From the NCBI RefSeq assembly GCF_021648855.1, contig NZ_JAKJHX010000015.1:1-27274 (forward strand): DNA of 27,274 nt. The letters are read 5' to 3'. The translations under genes were made by a program, and so were the position numbers. The notes under the pieces are model-generated. The model was not told where the DNA came from. It saw nothing but the letters and a program-made list of their open reading frames with translations, and did not search any database. Of the stretch, positions 16,261 to 24,135 are shown in pieces (the stretch's first letter is position 1; every line of letters begins with the position of its first letter). Origin of the DNA: Tychonema litorale BBK16. GTDB taxonomy: Bacteria > Cyanobacteriota > Cyanobacteriia > Cyanobacteriales > Microcoleaceae.

Positions 16261-17260
16261 CGCTAAATCCCCACTGGAATTCCATCCCATGAATTTTTTC
16301 TATCAAATCTGAAACTTTCACCGATGAATCATCAGGTACTAAATCGCGATCGAGTATTTGTTGAGCAGTTGCCAAATCTTGACTGCCCATAGCATCACTG
16401 GTATGAAAGACGAGACAATTCACTTGACTCAGACGAGCCGACAACAATTGCAAAAGAGCCATCAGGATACGATTACCACCGTAAGCTCCGCATCCCCAAA
16501 AGCCTGTATGAATTATCAAACTTGGTGTTTGAGACGACTCTAACTGTGACTCAATTCGTGCTGCCGAAAATCCAGTGAATGCTGTTTTAAAAATGTATTC
16601 AATTTCGTTCATGTTATAACAACCATTCCCACCAGCAGGAGCTTCCATCGCAATGATGTTTGTGATTGTAGGTGGGTTGAGAGGTTGTGTTGCTTGTCGG
16701 ATCGCATCTGCTGTCGCTCGTCCAAAGTTATTGCCATAAAGACCAAAAGGTCGCCCCTGTTCTGGATTGCGATCGGTAGAAATTGCACACCTCCGTTCAA
16801 CTCCACGAATCAGAATTGGGGTGGGTTGTTGACTCTCCACTGTTAAAGGCTTAATCTTGGAATCTAGTAAAGCTTCTCGCAATGAACTGAGTGCTGGATG
16901 TTCAGCTACCTGCATTTCATCCTGAGCAAATAGCGAACCACCATAAGCACAAAAAAGATCGTAATGAGCGAAATTGAGATACCACTCCATCTGAGTGCTA
17001 TCTGCCGATGGCTCGTATGCAAAATACTCCTTTCTCTCAGAAATATCGGTATGATGTTCCAGAGGAGAAAGATATTCTGGAAAAGGCATTGCGTACCATC
17101 GGGAAAATGCTAATTGACCCCGATGAGTGCATCCAGGTGGACAACAAATGTGATAAACTATCTGCTTATTAGGGTTGTAAAATTCTGGTGGATGAGAATT
17201 GATCAGAGCCTGGGTATCAAATGTCTGCCGACAGATCAAGCTATCTAAGAAGTCATTCAT
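16250..17260 (-). CDS. Divergent poly(ADP-ribose) glycohydrolase-like macrodomain protein
   Basis: The frame opens at ATG 17272 (340 residues), but ATG 17260 has GGAG 6 nt upstream and is preferred (336 residues); numbers here follow the longer form. The C-terminal half carries PARG-type signatures: LNFAHYDLF (99-107), YGGSLFAQDE (110-119) in place of the GGG...QEE motif, and HTGFWGCGAYGG (255-266), which matches TGNWGCGAFGGD of PARG. E119 aligns with the second, catalytic Glu. The first Gly of the GGG triplet and the first Glu are changed. PARG enzymes hydrolyse ribose-ribose bonds of poly(ADP-ribose) and can act on ADP-ribosylated targets. The N-terminal region (1-95) has a Cys-rich HICCPPGC. 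The 3' end overlaps the DUF433 gene. Confidence 0.72.
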   Translation of the reverse strand: MNDFLDSLICRQTFDTQALINSHPPEFYNPNKQIVYHICCPPGCTHRGQLAFSRWYAMPFPEYLSPLEHHTDISERKEYFAYEPSADSTQMEWYLNFAHYDLFCAYGGSLFAQDEMQVAEHPALSSLREALLDSKIKPLTVESQQPTPILIRGVERRCAISTDRNPEQGRPFGLYGNNFGRATADAIRQATQPLNPPTITNIIAMEAPAGGNGCYNMNEIEYIFKTAFTGFSAARIESQLESSQTPSLIIHTGFWGCGAYGGNRILMALLQLLSARLSQVNCLVFHTSDAMGSQDLATAQQILDRDLVPDDSSVKVSDLIEKIHGMEFQWGFSDGN

Positions 17261-17350
17261 TGCTCTCTCCATTCTAATATTAAAAGACTTTTTGAATTGA
17301 TAAATATGTTAACGGCAACAGCCTGTGGATGTCAACCTACCATGAGCTTT

Positions 17351-17385
17351 TAGAACCCCGACTTTTTAAAGAAGTTGCGGTTCTA
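17351..17385. repeat. Imperfect hairpin tagaacc...ggttcta
   Basis: An outer 7-bp perfect stem (17351-17357 with 17379-17385) continues inward with mismatches around an A/T-rich loop. It lies between the PARG-like gene and the 3' end of the acetyltransferase-like gene, and could stop transcripts of the latter. No T-run follows. Confidence 0.5.
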
Positions 17386-17403
17386 TGTATATTGTGTTTT
17401 GAC

Positions 17404-18537
17404 TCAAATTTTTATCTCCCAACCACGGCGGTACATCCCATACAAAATTAACCACCAAAATAACACCGTAGTCACCGCAAATGCTAGAGAACCATTCAGC
17501 GGCCCAGCCCACGGCAAAAACCAATTTTCGTAAATCCAAGTGTAGGTACTTGGAGGCTTTTCGCCACTACCAATATGAGTTTTTAACAGAATTCTGGCGA
17601 CAATCCCGGAAGCAACAAACACGAAAATCGCATTCAATCCCATGATTTCAAATGGTCGTCCCCATTTCCAACCTCGCACTTCTATTGTTTCGTAGCAAAC
17701 TGCTAGTAATAGTAAGGCCCAACCGGCGGTAAAAACGACATAGGAACTTGTCCAAAGTTGTTTGTTGATCGGAAAGATAAATCCCCACCAATGGCCGATG
17801 ACCACGCAACTGAGGCCGCAGATTGCTAGGTTAATACTGGTGCGAGTTTTGATTGGCTGTACTCGCAACCATTCTCCGGTAAAGTAGCCGGCGAAAACTG
17901 TGACAACTGCGGGTAAGGTACTGAAAAGTCCTTCTGGATCGAAGGGGCCGCCTTTGTAGAGGTGTTGACTACCTAGAATTACGCGATCGACATATCCCCC
18001 AAAATTGCCCTCCGGTGTAAGTGCGCTTGTGCTGTACCCCCCTACAGCAAATATGGTTAAGGCGCTCCAATAGCCGAAAAGTAGGGCTAGGGCGAGGAGT
18101 TTTTGGTTGCGGGAGGAAAGGTTCAGAATCGCGATCGCACTAATCAAGTAAGCTAAGCCAATCCGCTGCAATACTCCCATAATGCGGATTTTACTGAAGT
18201 TTTCAATGGGGGCGCTGTTGAGAAGTACGTCAAGTGCGATCGAGGATGTATTTAGAAGTAAACCTAATATAAATAGAATGGCGGCGCGCCTCGCAACCCG
18301 CCAGTAGATATTTGTTTCTATTTTTGTAGTAGTTTGAATATATTTTGATAGGGAAAAAGACATCGCGCAGCCAACGATGAACAGAAAAAATGGGAAAACT
18401 AAATCAGTTGGGGTGCAACCATGCCATTCTGCGTGTTCTAGCACAGGATAAACCTGTTTCCAACTGCCGGGGTTGTTGACTAGGATCATTGAGGCGATCG
18501 CAATTCCACGAAAAACATCAAGGGATTTTAAGCGCAT
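17404..18537 (-). CDS. Multi-pass acyltransferase of the HGSNAT/DUF5009 family
   Basis: A 377-residue integral membrane protein with about ten hydrophobic segments. The N-terminus RLKSLDVFRGIAIASMILVNNPGSW and the following TPTDLVFPFFLFIVGCAMSFSL are typical of the heparan-alpha-glucosaminide N-acetyltransferase-like family (DUF5009, also called YeiB/HGSNAT clan). These proteins are thought to move acetyl groups across membranes onto sugars; the bacterial substrate is unknown. The C-terminus has the expected TYTWIYENWFLPWAGP segment. The length is normal and I see no damage. Its upstream neighbour is the cyclase gene on the same strand, but repeat DNA separates the two. Confidence 0.88.
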   Translation of the reverse strand: MRLKSLDVFRGIAIASMILVNNPGSWKQVYPVLEHAEWHGCTPTDLVFPFFLFIVGCAMSFSLSKYIQTTTKIETNIYWRVARRAAILFILGLLLNTSSIALDVLLNSAPIENFSKIRIMGVLQRIGLAYLISAIAILNLSSRNQKLLALALLFGYWSALTIFAVGGYSTSALTPEGNFGGYVDRVILGSQHLYKGGPFDPEGLFSTLPAVVTVFAGYFTGEWLRVQPIKTRTSINLAICGLSCVVIGHWWGFIFPINKQLWTSSYVVFTAGWALLLLAVCYETIEVRGWKWGRPFEIMGLNAIFVFVASGIVARILLKTHIGSGEKPPSTYTWIYENWFLPWAGPLNGSLAFAVTTVLFWWLILYGMYRRGWEIKI

Positions 18538-18572
18538 AACTTAGTCGGTTGGTAGTTGGCAGTTGGCATTAG

Positions 18573-18604
18573 AAATCTAAAATCTAAAATCTAAAATCTA
18601 AAAT
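18573..18604. repeat. Tandem heptamers ctaaaat
   Basis: Four or so consecutive ctaaaat units lie just downstream of the cyclase gene on the minus strand, a few bases from its stop codon. Confidence 0.75.
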
Positions 18605-18607
18605 TCG

Positions 18608-19996
18608 CTAGATCTCTATCCCTTCCACAGTCATAATCAGTGCGTTTTTCATCAACATATCGCAGCGTTCTACATAAAAGATTGCTGCTTTGTCCTGTTT
18701 GTTGACTTGCAATACACGCAAAAACATTTGTTTTGCTTGCGCCAATTGCTGCTGATAGTGAAAAAAAATACCCTGTTCAAAATAAGTTTGGGTTTGTGTT
18801 TTTAGTTCGATCATGATATCGGAGTCGCCGTCGTAAATTTCAAATACAGCAACAGGGGTTTGTTTTCCTTTGACTTGAACGCGATCGAGAAATCGGCACT
18901 TATAATGTTGAGGGTCATCAATCCGGCAAAGAGTTTGGACGCTAGCCACAATACCAACTCCATAAAGCTTTGTCAATCCTTCCACGCGAGAGGCTAAATT
19001 GACGGCATCGGAAATCACCGTACTTTCCATTCGTTCCGCTTCGCCAATTGTACCTAACATTAAAGTTCCAGTATGCAAACCAATACCGATCGAAATAGGT
19101 TTATAGCCACTATTTTGTCTGTGCTTATTATAGATTTTAACTTGCTGCTGCATCTCGATTGCTGCTTTCACAGCATCTTCGGCACAGTTGGGAAACAAAG
19201 CCATAATGCCGTCGCCAATGTATTTATCTATAAAGCCATTATACTGTCGAATCACTGGTCCAACTCTACTCAAGTAAGAATTGATAAATTCAAAATTTTC
19301 TTGAGGAGACATACTTTCAGATAAACTTGTGAAGGAACGAATATCCGCAAACATAATCGTCATTTCTGCTTGTACAGCATCTCCCAGTCTGGCATCAACA
19401 ATGCTTTCTCTTTTGAGGAACTTCAAAAATTCACGGGGTACAAAACGGGCTGACGCGGCGGCAATTTTTTCAATTTCGCTTTTGTTAGATTCGATTTGAT
19501 TGAGGGAACTAAATGATCTTAGTGCTGTTACTACTGTGGTAAATAATTTTTTATTAGTCAGTTCGGTTTTGGTTTTGTAATCATTGATATCATAGCTAAC
19601 AATGACGACATCTTCAGGCACTTGTCCCGGCTGTCCTGTACGCAAAATAATCCGGACTATCTTATTGTCTAAAATATCGCGAATATATTTAACTACTTCC
19701 AAACCTGCTTCTTCCGTTTCCATAACCACATCCAACAAAATCAATGCTATGTCATCGTTATTTTTGATAATTTCTTTGGCTTCCTTACCTGAGTAAGCGC
19801 TGAAGAATATGATTGACTTGTTTTCAAATATAAAATCTTTTAAGGCTAGTTTTGTAATAGTATGAATCTCAATCTCGTCGTCTACAATCAATACTTTCCA
19901 AGTGTCTTTTATTGGTTTTTCTTCCAGAGCTTCTTCTTCGATAAATATCAAGTCTTCGTCTTCAGCATCAATTTTTTTTTTACTAGCTTCTGACAT
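18608..19996 (-). CDS. Response regulator fused to class III adenylate cyclase
   Basis: 462 residues. An acidic N-terminal extension is followed by a receiver domain (about 33-160; D39/D40, phospho-acceptor D89 in LLLDVVM, then LRTGQP and a KTKTEL end). A short linker (about 165-195) leads to a class III cyclase domain (about 212-345). Metal-binding D218 (FADIRSFT) and D262 (YIGDGIMALF) are present. K258 and T326 occupy the base-selecting positions, and N333 and R337 are in NLASR, which together predict ATP use and cAMP production. A TPR-like tail spans about 395-450. AGGAG lies 8 nt before the ATG. It follows the histidine kinase gene by 44 nt, so kinase control of cAMP synthesis is likely. 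Confidence 0.93.
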   Translation of the reverse strand: MSEASKKKIDAEDEDLIFIEEEALEEKPIKDTWKVLIVDDEIEIHTITKLALKDFIFENKSIIFFSAYSGKEAKEIIKNNDDIALILLDVVMETEEAGLEVVKYIRDILDNKIVRIILRTGQPGQVPEDVVIVSYDINDYKTKTELTNKKLFTTVVTALRSFSSLNQIESNKSEIEKIAAASARFVPREFLKFLKRESIVDARLGDAVQAEMTIMFADIRSFTSLSESMSPQENFEFINSYLSRVGPVIRQYNGFIDKYIGDGIMALFPNCAEDAVKAAIEMQQQVKIYNKHRQNSGYKPISIGIGLHTGTLMLGTIGEAERMESTVISDAVNLASRVEGLTKLYGVGIVASVQTLCRIDDPQHYKCRFLDRVQVKGKQTPVAVFEIYDGDSDIMIELKTQTQTYFEQGIFFHYQQQLAQAKQMFLRVLQVNKQDKAAIFYVERCDMLMKNALIMTVEGIEI

Positions 19997-20040
19997 TTTT
20001 AGTTCTCCTGGATATTATCTTATTGACGCTGACGTGATAA

Positions 20041-21171
20041 CTAATTACAAATTTTAGCAGGAAATTTAATCAAAAATTTTGTGCCATGACCGAGTTGACT
20101 TTGGCATTTAATTGTGCCTTGGAGTTTTTGATTTACGAGATTGTAAATAATGTGCAATCCCAATCCAGTGCCGCCTTGACCTCTTTTGGTAGTAAAGAAA
20201 GGTTCAAAAATTTTACTGAGGTTTTCTGGGGTAATGCCTTTGCCATTATCGGCGTATTCAAATACTAACAGTTCGCCCTCTAGTTGAAAATCAAAGGTGA
20301 TAACTCCTTCGTCGTGTTGATTGTAAGCGTGAATCAGGGAATTCATCACCAGATTTGTTACGATTTGAGAAAATACGCCAGGATAACTATCTAATACAAT
20401 ATTTTCATCGCAATTGACCTTTACTATTTGTTTGGTTTTTCTAAGTTTTACTGTTAAGGAAGTCAAAATTTCCTCTAGATAGTTTTTCAGATGAAAAGTT
20501 CGTTTTAACTCACTAGACTGATCGACTGCCACTTCTTTAAAACTATGTATCAAATCGGCTGCCCGCGTTAAATTAGCCAATATCATATTACTACTTTGGA
20601 TCGTGATATCCAGAAAATTTTCTAACTGCGATCGTTTAATTTGACCATTGTTATAAATCTCAGAGAAATTTTTGACTTTTTCAGCTAGTAGCGAGGCGGC
20701 GGCGATGCCAATGCCGATCGGGGTATTGATTTCGTGAGCAACACCTGCAACCAGCCCTCCAAGGGCTGTCATTTTTTCTGATTCTACCAGTCTATTTTGG
20801 GTAGATTTGAGGTCTTCTAAGGTTTGGGACAGTTCGGAGGTACGTTGTTGTACTAATTCTTCTAGAGTCTGATTGAATTCCTGTAAAATTGCGTAAAATT
20901 GCGCGTTTTCATGATGCGGTGCTTTGGCTTTTGCACTCCAACGCTGATAGCAATAGCGCGATTCTGTTAAATATGTGTTGGCAATTTTTTCTCTTCCTAT
21001 GGATAGGTAAAATGCTCCGGCTAATTCTGCTGCTAATGCTTGTTCGTGGATATGTCCGTTTTCTTGTGCTCCTTGAATTGCCCGATCGTAATATTCCATT
21101 GCTTCGATAATATTGCCTATTGATCGCGCTTGTTCTGCTGCTATTAAGTCGTGCTTATGTTGATAGTTCAT
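20041..21171 (-). CDS. Sensor histidine kinase with TPR-like N-terminus
   Basis: 376 residues, no membrane segments. The first 80 or so residues are TPR-like (IIEAMEYYDRAIQGAQENG, LAAELAGAFYLSIG, YLTESRYCYQRWSAKAK). A coiled coil (about 95-132) precedes the DHp helix with GVAHEINTPIG (phospho-acceptor H146), followed by the HATPase domain with NLVMNSLIHAY, DNGKG (308-312), the F box EPFFTTKRG and GGTGLGLHI. All catalytic boxes look intact. The N-terminal segment closely resembles the tail of the large Ser/Thr kinase-AAA ATPase-GAF-histidine kinase proteins of filamentous cyanobacteria, placed here directly on the kinase. It lies 44 nt upstream of the cyclase gene and is its likely partner. 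Confidence 0.93.
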   Translation of the reverse strand: MNYQHKHDLIAAEQARSIGNIIEAMEYYDRAIQGAQENGHIHEQALAAELAGAFYLSIGREKIANTYLTESRYCYQRWSAKAKAPHHENAQFYAILQEFNQTLEELVQQRTSELSQTLEDLKSTQNRLVESEKMTALGGLVAGVAHEINTPIGIGIAAASLLAEKVKNFSEIYNNGQIKRSQLENFLDITIQSSNMILANLTRAADLIHSFKEVAVDQSSELKRTFHLKNYLEEILTSLTVKLRKTKQIVKVNCDENIVLDSYPGVFSQIVTNLVMNSLIHAYNQHDEGVITFDFQLEGELLVFEYADNGKGITPENLSKIFEPFFTTKRGQGGTGLGLHIIYNLVNQKLQGTIKCQSQLGHGTKFLIKFPAKICN

Positions 21172-21391
21172 GGGAGCAAAAGTGTTTTATTATGTAGTGT
21201 GTTTTGATTTTGATCGGCGGTTTGGGGCAATGGCGGGGAGATTACTCCTACAAAAAAGTATCGATAGATGCTCTGCAAAATTCCTAATCTACATTCTAGC
21301 CTTTAAAAAATTAGAAACTGCGCTTTACGATCGCACCAATGACAAAATAAACTGGTGTGTGGAAATCCAAAGCTAAAATCAAAAGACAATT

Positions 21392-22264
21392 ATGCAGAAT
21401 GTAATGGCATCAAATCGGGTTTCTGGTGGCGCGGAGATTAAACTACTGGTGGTGGATATCGACGGGACGATCGCAGGTAAATCCAATGAAATCCGAGAAC
21501 CTGTGAAGCGGGCTATTTTGGCCGCCGAGTCGCGGGGGGTGAGGGTTGCTGTGGCTACTGGTAGAATGTATCGATCGGCTTTGCGCTTTCACCGAGATAT
21601 TGGGTCAACTTTGCCACTGATTTCTTACCAAGGTGCGTGGATTCAAGATCCCGTTACTGATAAAATGCTGCGCCACCTGCCGCTGTCGAAACAAAGGGCT
21701 CTGGAACTGTTGGAGCATTTTCAAGAACCCCATTTACGATCGCTCCTTTCGGTGAATTTTTACATTAACGACCAACTTTATGTACCGGAAATTACTGCCG
21801 CTACTAGACTTTACGCCGAACGATCGGGCATTGAACCAATTGTGATTACAGACTTTCGGCGAGATATTCCGGGTGAACCGACGAAAGTCTTGGCTTTGTG
21901 CGAAAATGCGGCGGTTCTCGACGGTTTGCTGAGCACTATGCGAAAACGCTATACGCCTGCGGAGCTGTATTTAACTCGATCGGTTGCGACTTTTTTTGAA
22001 GCGACTCACCCTTTAGTTAATAAGGGAGTGGCGGTAAAGTATATAGCGGAGGAGTTGTTGGGGTTGCGGCCCCAGAATGTGATGGCGATCGGCGACAATT
22101 TCAATGATGTGGAAATGATTGCTTATGCGGGCGTGGGCGTGGCGATGGGTAATGCCCCCTCGGAGGTAAAGGCTGGTGCTAATTGGGTTGCGCCGGATGT
22201 GGAGGAAGATGGGGTGGTTGTTGCGATCGAAAAGTTTGTTTTGGGCGATCGATCGATTGAGTGA
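21392..22264 (+). CDS. Cof-type HAD-IIB family hydrolase
   Basis: A 290-residue haloacid dehalogenase-fold phosphatase. Motif I is VDIDGT (nucleophile D22, acid D24), motif II is VATGRM, and motif IV is AIGDNFNDVEMI followed by GVAMGNAPSEVK; the cap in between is of type C2B. Cof-type enzymes dephosphorylate small phosphorylated sugars or cofactors such as pyridoxal phosphate and FMN; the substrate here cannot be told. The first ATG (21392) has no strong Shine-Dalgarno sequence, and ATG 21404 is an alternative. The gene diverges from the histidine kinase and is followed directly by a tandem repeat array. Confidence 0.93.
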   Translation: MQNVMASNRVSGGAEIKLLVVDIDGTIAGKSNEIREPVKRAILAAESRGVRVAVATGRMYRSALRFHRDIGSTLPLISYQGAWIQDPVTDKMLRHLPLSKQRALELLEHFQEPHLRSLLSVNFYINDQLYVPEITAATRLYAERSGIEPIVITDFRRDIPGEPTKVLALCENAAVLDGLLSTMRKRYTPAELYLTRSVATFFEATHPLVNKGVAVKYIAEELLGLRPQNVMAIGDNFNDVEMIAYAGVGVAMGNAPSEVKAGANWVAPDVEEDGVVVAIEKFVLGDRSIE

Positions 22265-22281
22265 CTCTTTTAAGAAATTAG

Positions 22282-22459
22282 GAGACGGCAGTGCCGTTTC
22301 CCTACAATCAATCTGGCGTAGACACGGCAGTGCCGTGTCCCTACAATTAATCTGGCGTAGACACGGCAGTGCCGTTTCCCTACAATCAATCTGGCGTAGA
22401 CACGGCAGTGCCGTTTCCCTACAATCAATCTGGCGTAGAGAAACGGCAGTGCCGTCTCC
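22282..22459. repeat. Tandem array of 39-bp units each carrying a ggcagtgcc palindrome
   Basis: Units begin at 22282, 22321, 22360 and 22399, exactly 39 nt apart, with a partial fifth unit from 22438. Each has the palindrome acggcagtgccgt, then ttccctacaatcaatctggcgta. The copies differ by only a few bases. There are no unique spacers, so this is not a CRISPR array. The core is shared with 979-1043. Because 39 is divisible by three, misleading repetitive open frames run through it on both strands. Confidence 0.9.
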
Positions 22460-22460
22460 T

Positions 22461-22488
22461 CCATTTCGGCGCAGCCCGGAATTGATAT
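22461..22488. repeat. atatcaattccgg element, copy 3 (minus orientation)
   Basis: The core lies at 22476-22488 on the minus strand. The similarity to copy 1 continues through the hairpin part (cc-g--tgc-ccg-aatg). It directly abuts the 39-bp array, as copy 1 abuts the 979-1043 hairpin. Its edge supplies part of the stop codon of the next gene. Confidence 0.65.
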
Positions 22489-23144
22489 TACGGATTATTC
22501 GACTGCGAACCGTTGATTGTTTCATTGTAGGCAAGAGCTAGGTTGTTTTGAGTTTGAGCAAATTTTTCGCTTCCCGGTTCGCGATTATTTAAAACTATTT
22601 GATAACCAGTAATTGCAATTTGAATATTATTGGCTCTATTCCCACCGGGAAATTCCATAATATGAATACTCAAATTTTCAATTAGGGTGACAATTGAGTT
22701 AATTGTTTCTAGATTTTCGCCAGCAAGTAATTTCTGGGATATTTGTTGTAAAGTCTCGGCAAAACTGGTATTTAGGAGATGTTGCCGTTGTTCGAGCATG
22801 GGGTGAATTATTTTAATATCGCTATTATTAGCTTCTTCTGCTTGCAATAATTCTAGGAAAAAGTTTGCATACTCTTGGGAACTTTCACCTTGAGAATTAG
22901 TGCTATCTCCGCCATCGTTCATATCCATGAATTGCGCTAGCTGACTGGCCAGATTTCGGAGGAAATTAGCGCCATTTTCGCCTCCTTGTTCAGCCAATTT
23001 TGCTGCTACTTCGTCGCAAGTTTCCAGAAATCCGCGATCGAGTAATTCTGAGTGATCTTGTAATATCTGCGGTTCGTCTCCCTTGGGGCAATTCAGCAGG
23101 GTGTGAATTAATTGGAGATAGGCTGGGACGCGGTTTTCTTCCAT
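22488..23144 (-). CDS. N-terminal module of a TPR-CHAT protein, truncated
   Basis: This 218-residue protein resembles the N-terminal region of cyanobacterial TPR-CHAT proteins: AYLQLIHTLLNCPKGDEPQIL, then LLDRGFLETCDEVAAKLAEQGGENGANFLRNLASQLAQ, a variable acidic segment (about 75-90), YANFFLELLQA, and finally ITGYQIVL and FAQTQNNLALAYNETI, where a TPR array should begin. It stops right there (NGSQSNNP), so the TPR array and the CHAT caspase-like peptidase are missing. The stop codon lies at the edge of an interspersed repeat, which suggests the original gene was cut by a repeat insertion or deletion. It may be a remnant or a functional adaptor. Confidence 0.75.
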   Translation of the reverse strand: MEENRVPAYLQLIHTLLNCPKGDEPQILQDHSELLDRGFLETCDEVAAKLAEQGGENGANFLRNLASQLAQFMDMNDGGDSTNSQGESSQEYANFFLELLQAEEANNSDIKIIHPMLEQRQHLLNTSFAETLQQISQKLLAGENLETINSIVTLIENLSIHIMEFPGGNRANNIQIAITGYQIVLNNREPGSEKFAQTQNNLALAYNETINGSQSNNP

Positions 23145-23199
23145 TGTGGGGAGTTGTGAATAATACCAGGGTTTATTTTACCATGTTTGGTGGGTAGCC

Positions 23200-23262
23200 A
23201 GAAACCGGGTTTTTGCGAGAATATTTGTTACAGGCGAAGAGATGGGGAAAAACCCGGTTTCT
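23200..23262. repeat. 15-bp inverted repeat agaaaccgggttttt
   Basis: Perfect arms at 23200-23214 and 23248-23262 flank a 33-nt loop, between the truncated TPR-CHAT gene and the CDF transporter gene. It has the form of a common short cyanobacterial dispersed repeat, and may end CDF gene transcripts. Confidence 0.75.
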
Positions 23263-23296
23263 TTGATTTTAACCGCAGATGGCTGATGAGGATATT

Positions 23297-24091
23297 TTAT
23301 TTAATCAGTTCTTCTAGAGATGGAAACAGCAGTTTTTCAGCACTAATTTTTTCACAGTCGCAAGGTTCTTGAATTGCGGATATTGCTGATACGTTTCCTA
23401 GCAGCAATTGGATGCTTTCTATTAGTAATGGTAGAGTTAATAAAATTATTGATGTTGACACCAGCAAGCTAATTAAGCCGTCCGCCCAATTCCAGTGTAG
23501 CCACGCTACGGCGATCGCAGCTAAAATTACTCCAACCGATGAAAATATGTCGGCGACTGCGTGCAGAAAGGCGCTTTTGAGGTTCAAGTCGCCGTGACAG
23601 CAGGAATGCAAGCAGCAAGCGTTGATCGAGTTGATGCTTAAACCGACAATGGCGGTAATTAACATCGGGAGTCCTTCTACTTCGGGGGTTGGGGACTGCA
23701 AACGGGCGATCGACTCTGCTGCAATCCACAGCGCGATCGCCACTAAACTGATACTATTAACTAAGGCGGCAATGATTTCTGGGCGGGCAGGAATTGCCGA
23801 TCGCCCGTTAGCACAATCCACCGATTTACTTTTTTCTAATGACGAGTACCAAGTAGCTGTCAAAGTTATCGCTAAAGCTGCTACATCTGACAAAACATGA
23901 CCAGCATCTGCTAATAAAGACAAACTGTGAGAACTCGTGGCGGCGATTAACTCTGCGACAAAAAAGCTACTAAGCAATACTAAAGCTGTTTGCAAAAGTC
24001 GCACTTTGGCAATTTTGGGATTGGGATTGTCGCATTGTGCGAGATTCTTAGTGTTTTCAGAGTTAAAATTGTCCCTAACTGGAAATGTCAT
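23297..24091 (-). CDS. Cation diffusion facilitator family transporter, lacking most of the C-terminal domain
   Basis: A 264-residue transporter with about six membrane helices. The first metal-site helix reads SLLADAGHVLSDV and the second AFLHAVADIFSSVG, giving the paired Asp/His ligands of zinc-type CDF exporters, which use the proton gradient to remove Zn2+ or similar ions. Where most relatives have a His-rich loop before the fifth helix, this has CCLHSCCHGDLN. After the last helix only about 30 residues remain (QEPCDCEKISAEK), so the cytoplasmic metal-sensing domain is missing. I chose ATG 24091 (AAGGA 7 nt upstream); TTG 24124 would add a Cys-rich start. The gene diverges closely from the acetyltransferase gene. 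Confidence 0.88.
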   Translation of the reverse strand: MTFPVRDNFNSENTKNLAQCDNPNPKIAKVRLLQTALVLLSSFFVAELIAATSSHSLSLLADAGHVLSDVAALAITLTATWYSSLEKSKSVDCANGRSAIPARPEIIAALVNSISLVAIALWIAAESIARLQSPTPEVEGLPMLITAIVGLSINSINACCLHSCCHGDLNLKSAFLHAVADIFSSVGVILAAIAVAWLHWNWADGLISLLVSTSIILLTLPLLIESIQLLLGNVSAISAIQEPCDCEKISAEKLLFPSLEELIK

Positions 24092-24135
24092 GCAGCAATC
24101 CTTACAGCTAAACTCGATTTTCAATTAAACATTAG

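Noticed and set aside
22282..22459. CRISPR-like periodic repeat
   Set aside because: The whole 39-bp unit is conserved and there are no unique spacers, no leader and no cas genes.
22013..22541. Open frames on both strands with 13-residue repeats
   Set aside because: The 39-bp DNA array is divisible by three, so it yields repeated peptides in several frames. They do not look like real proteins.
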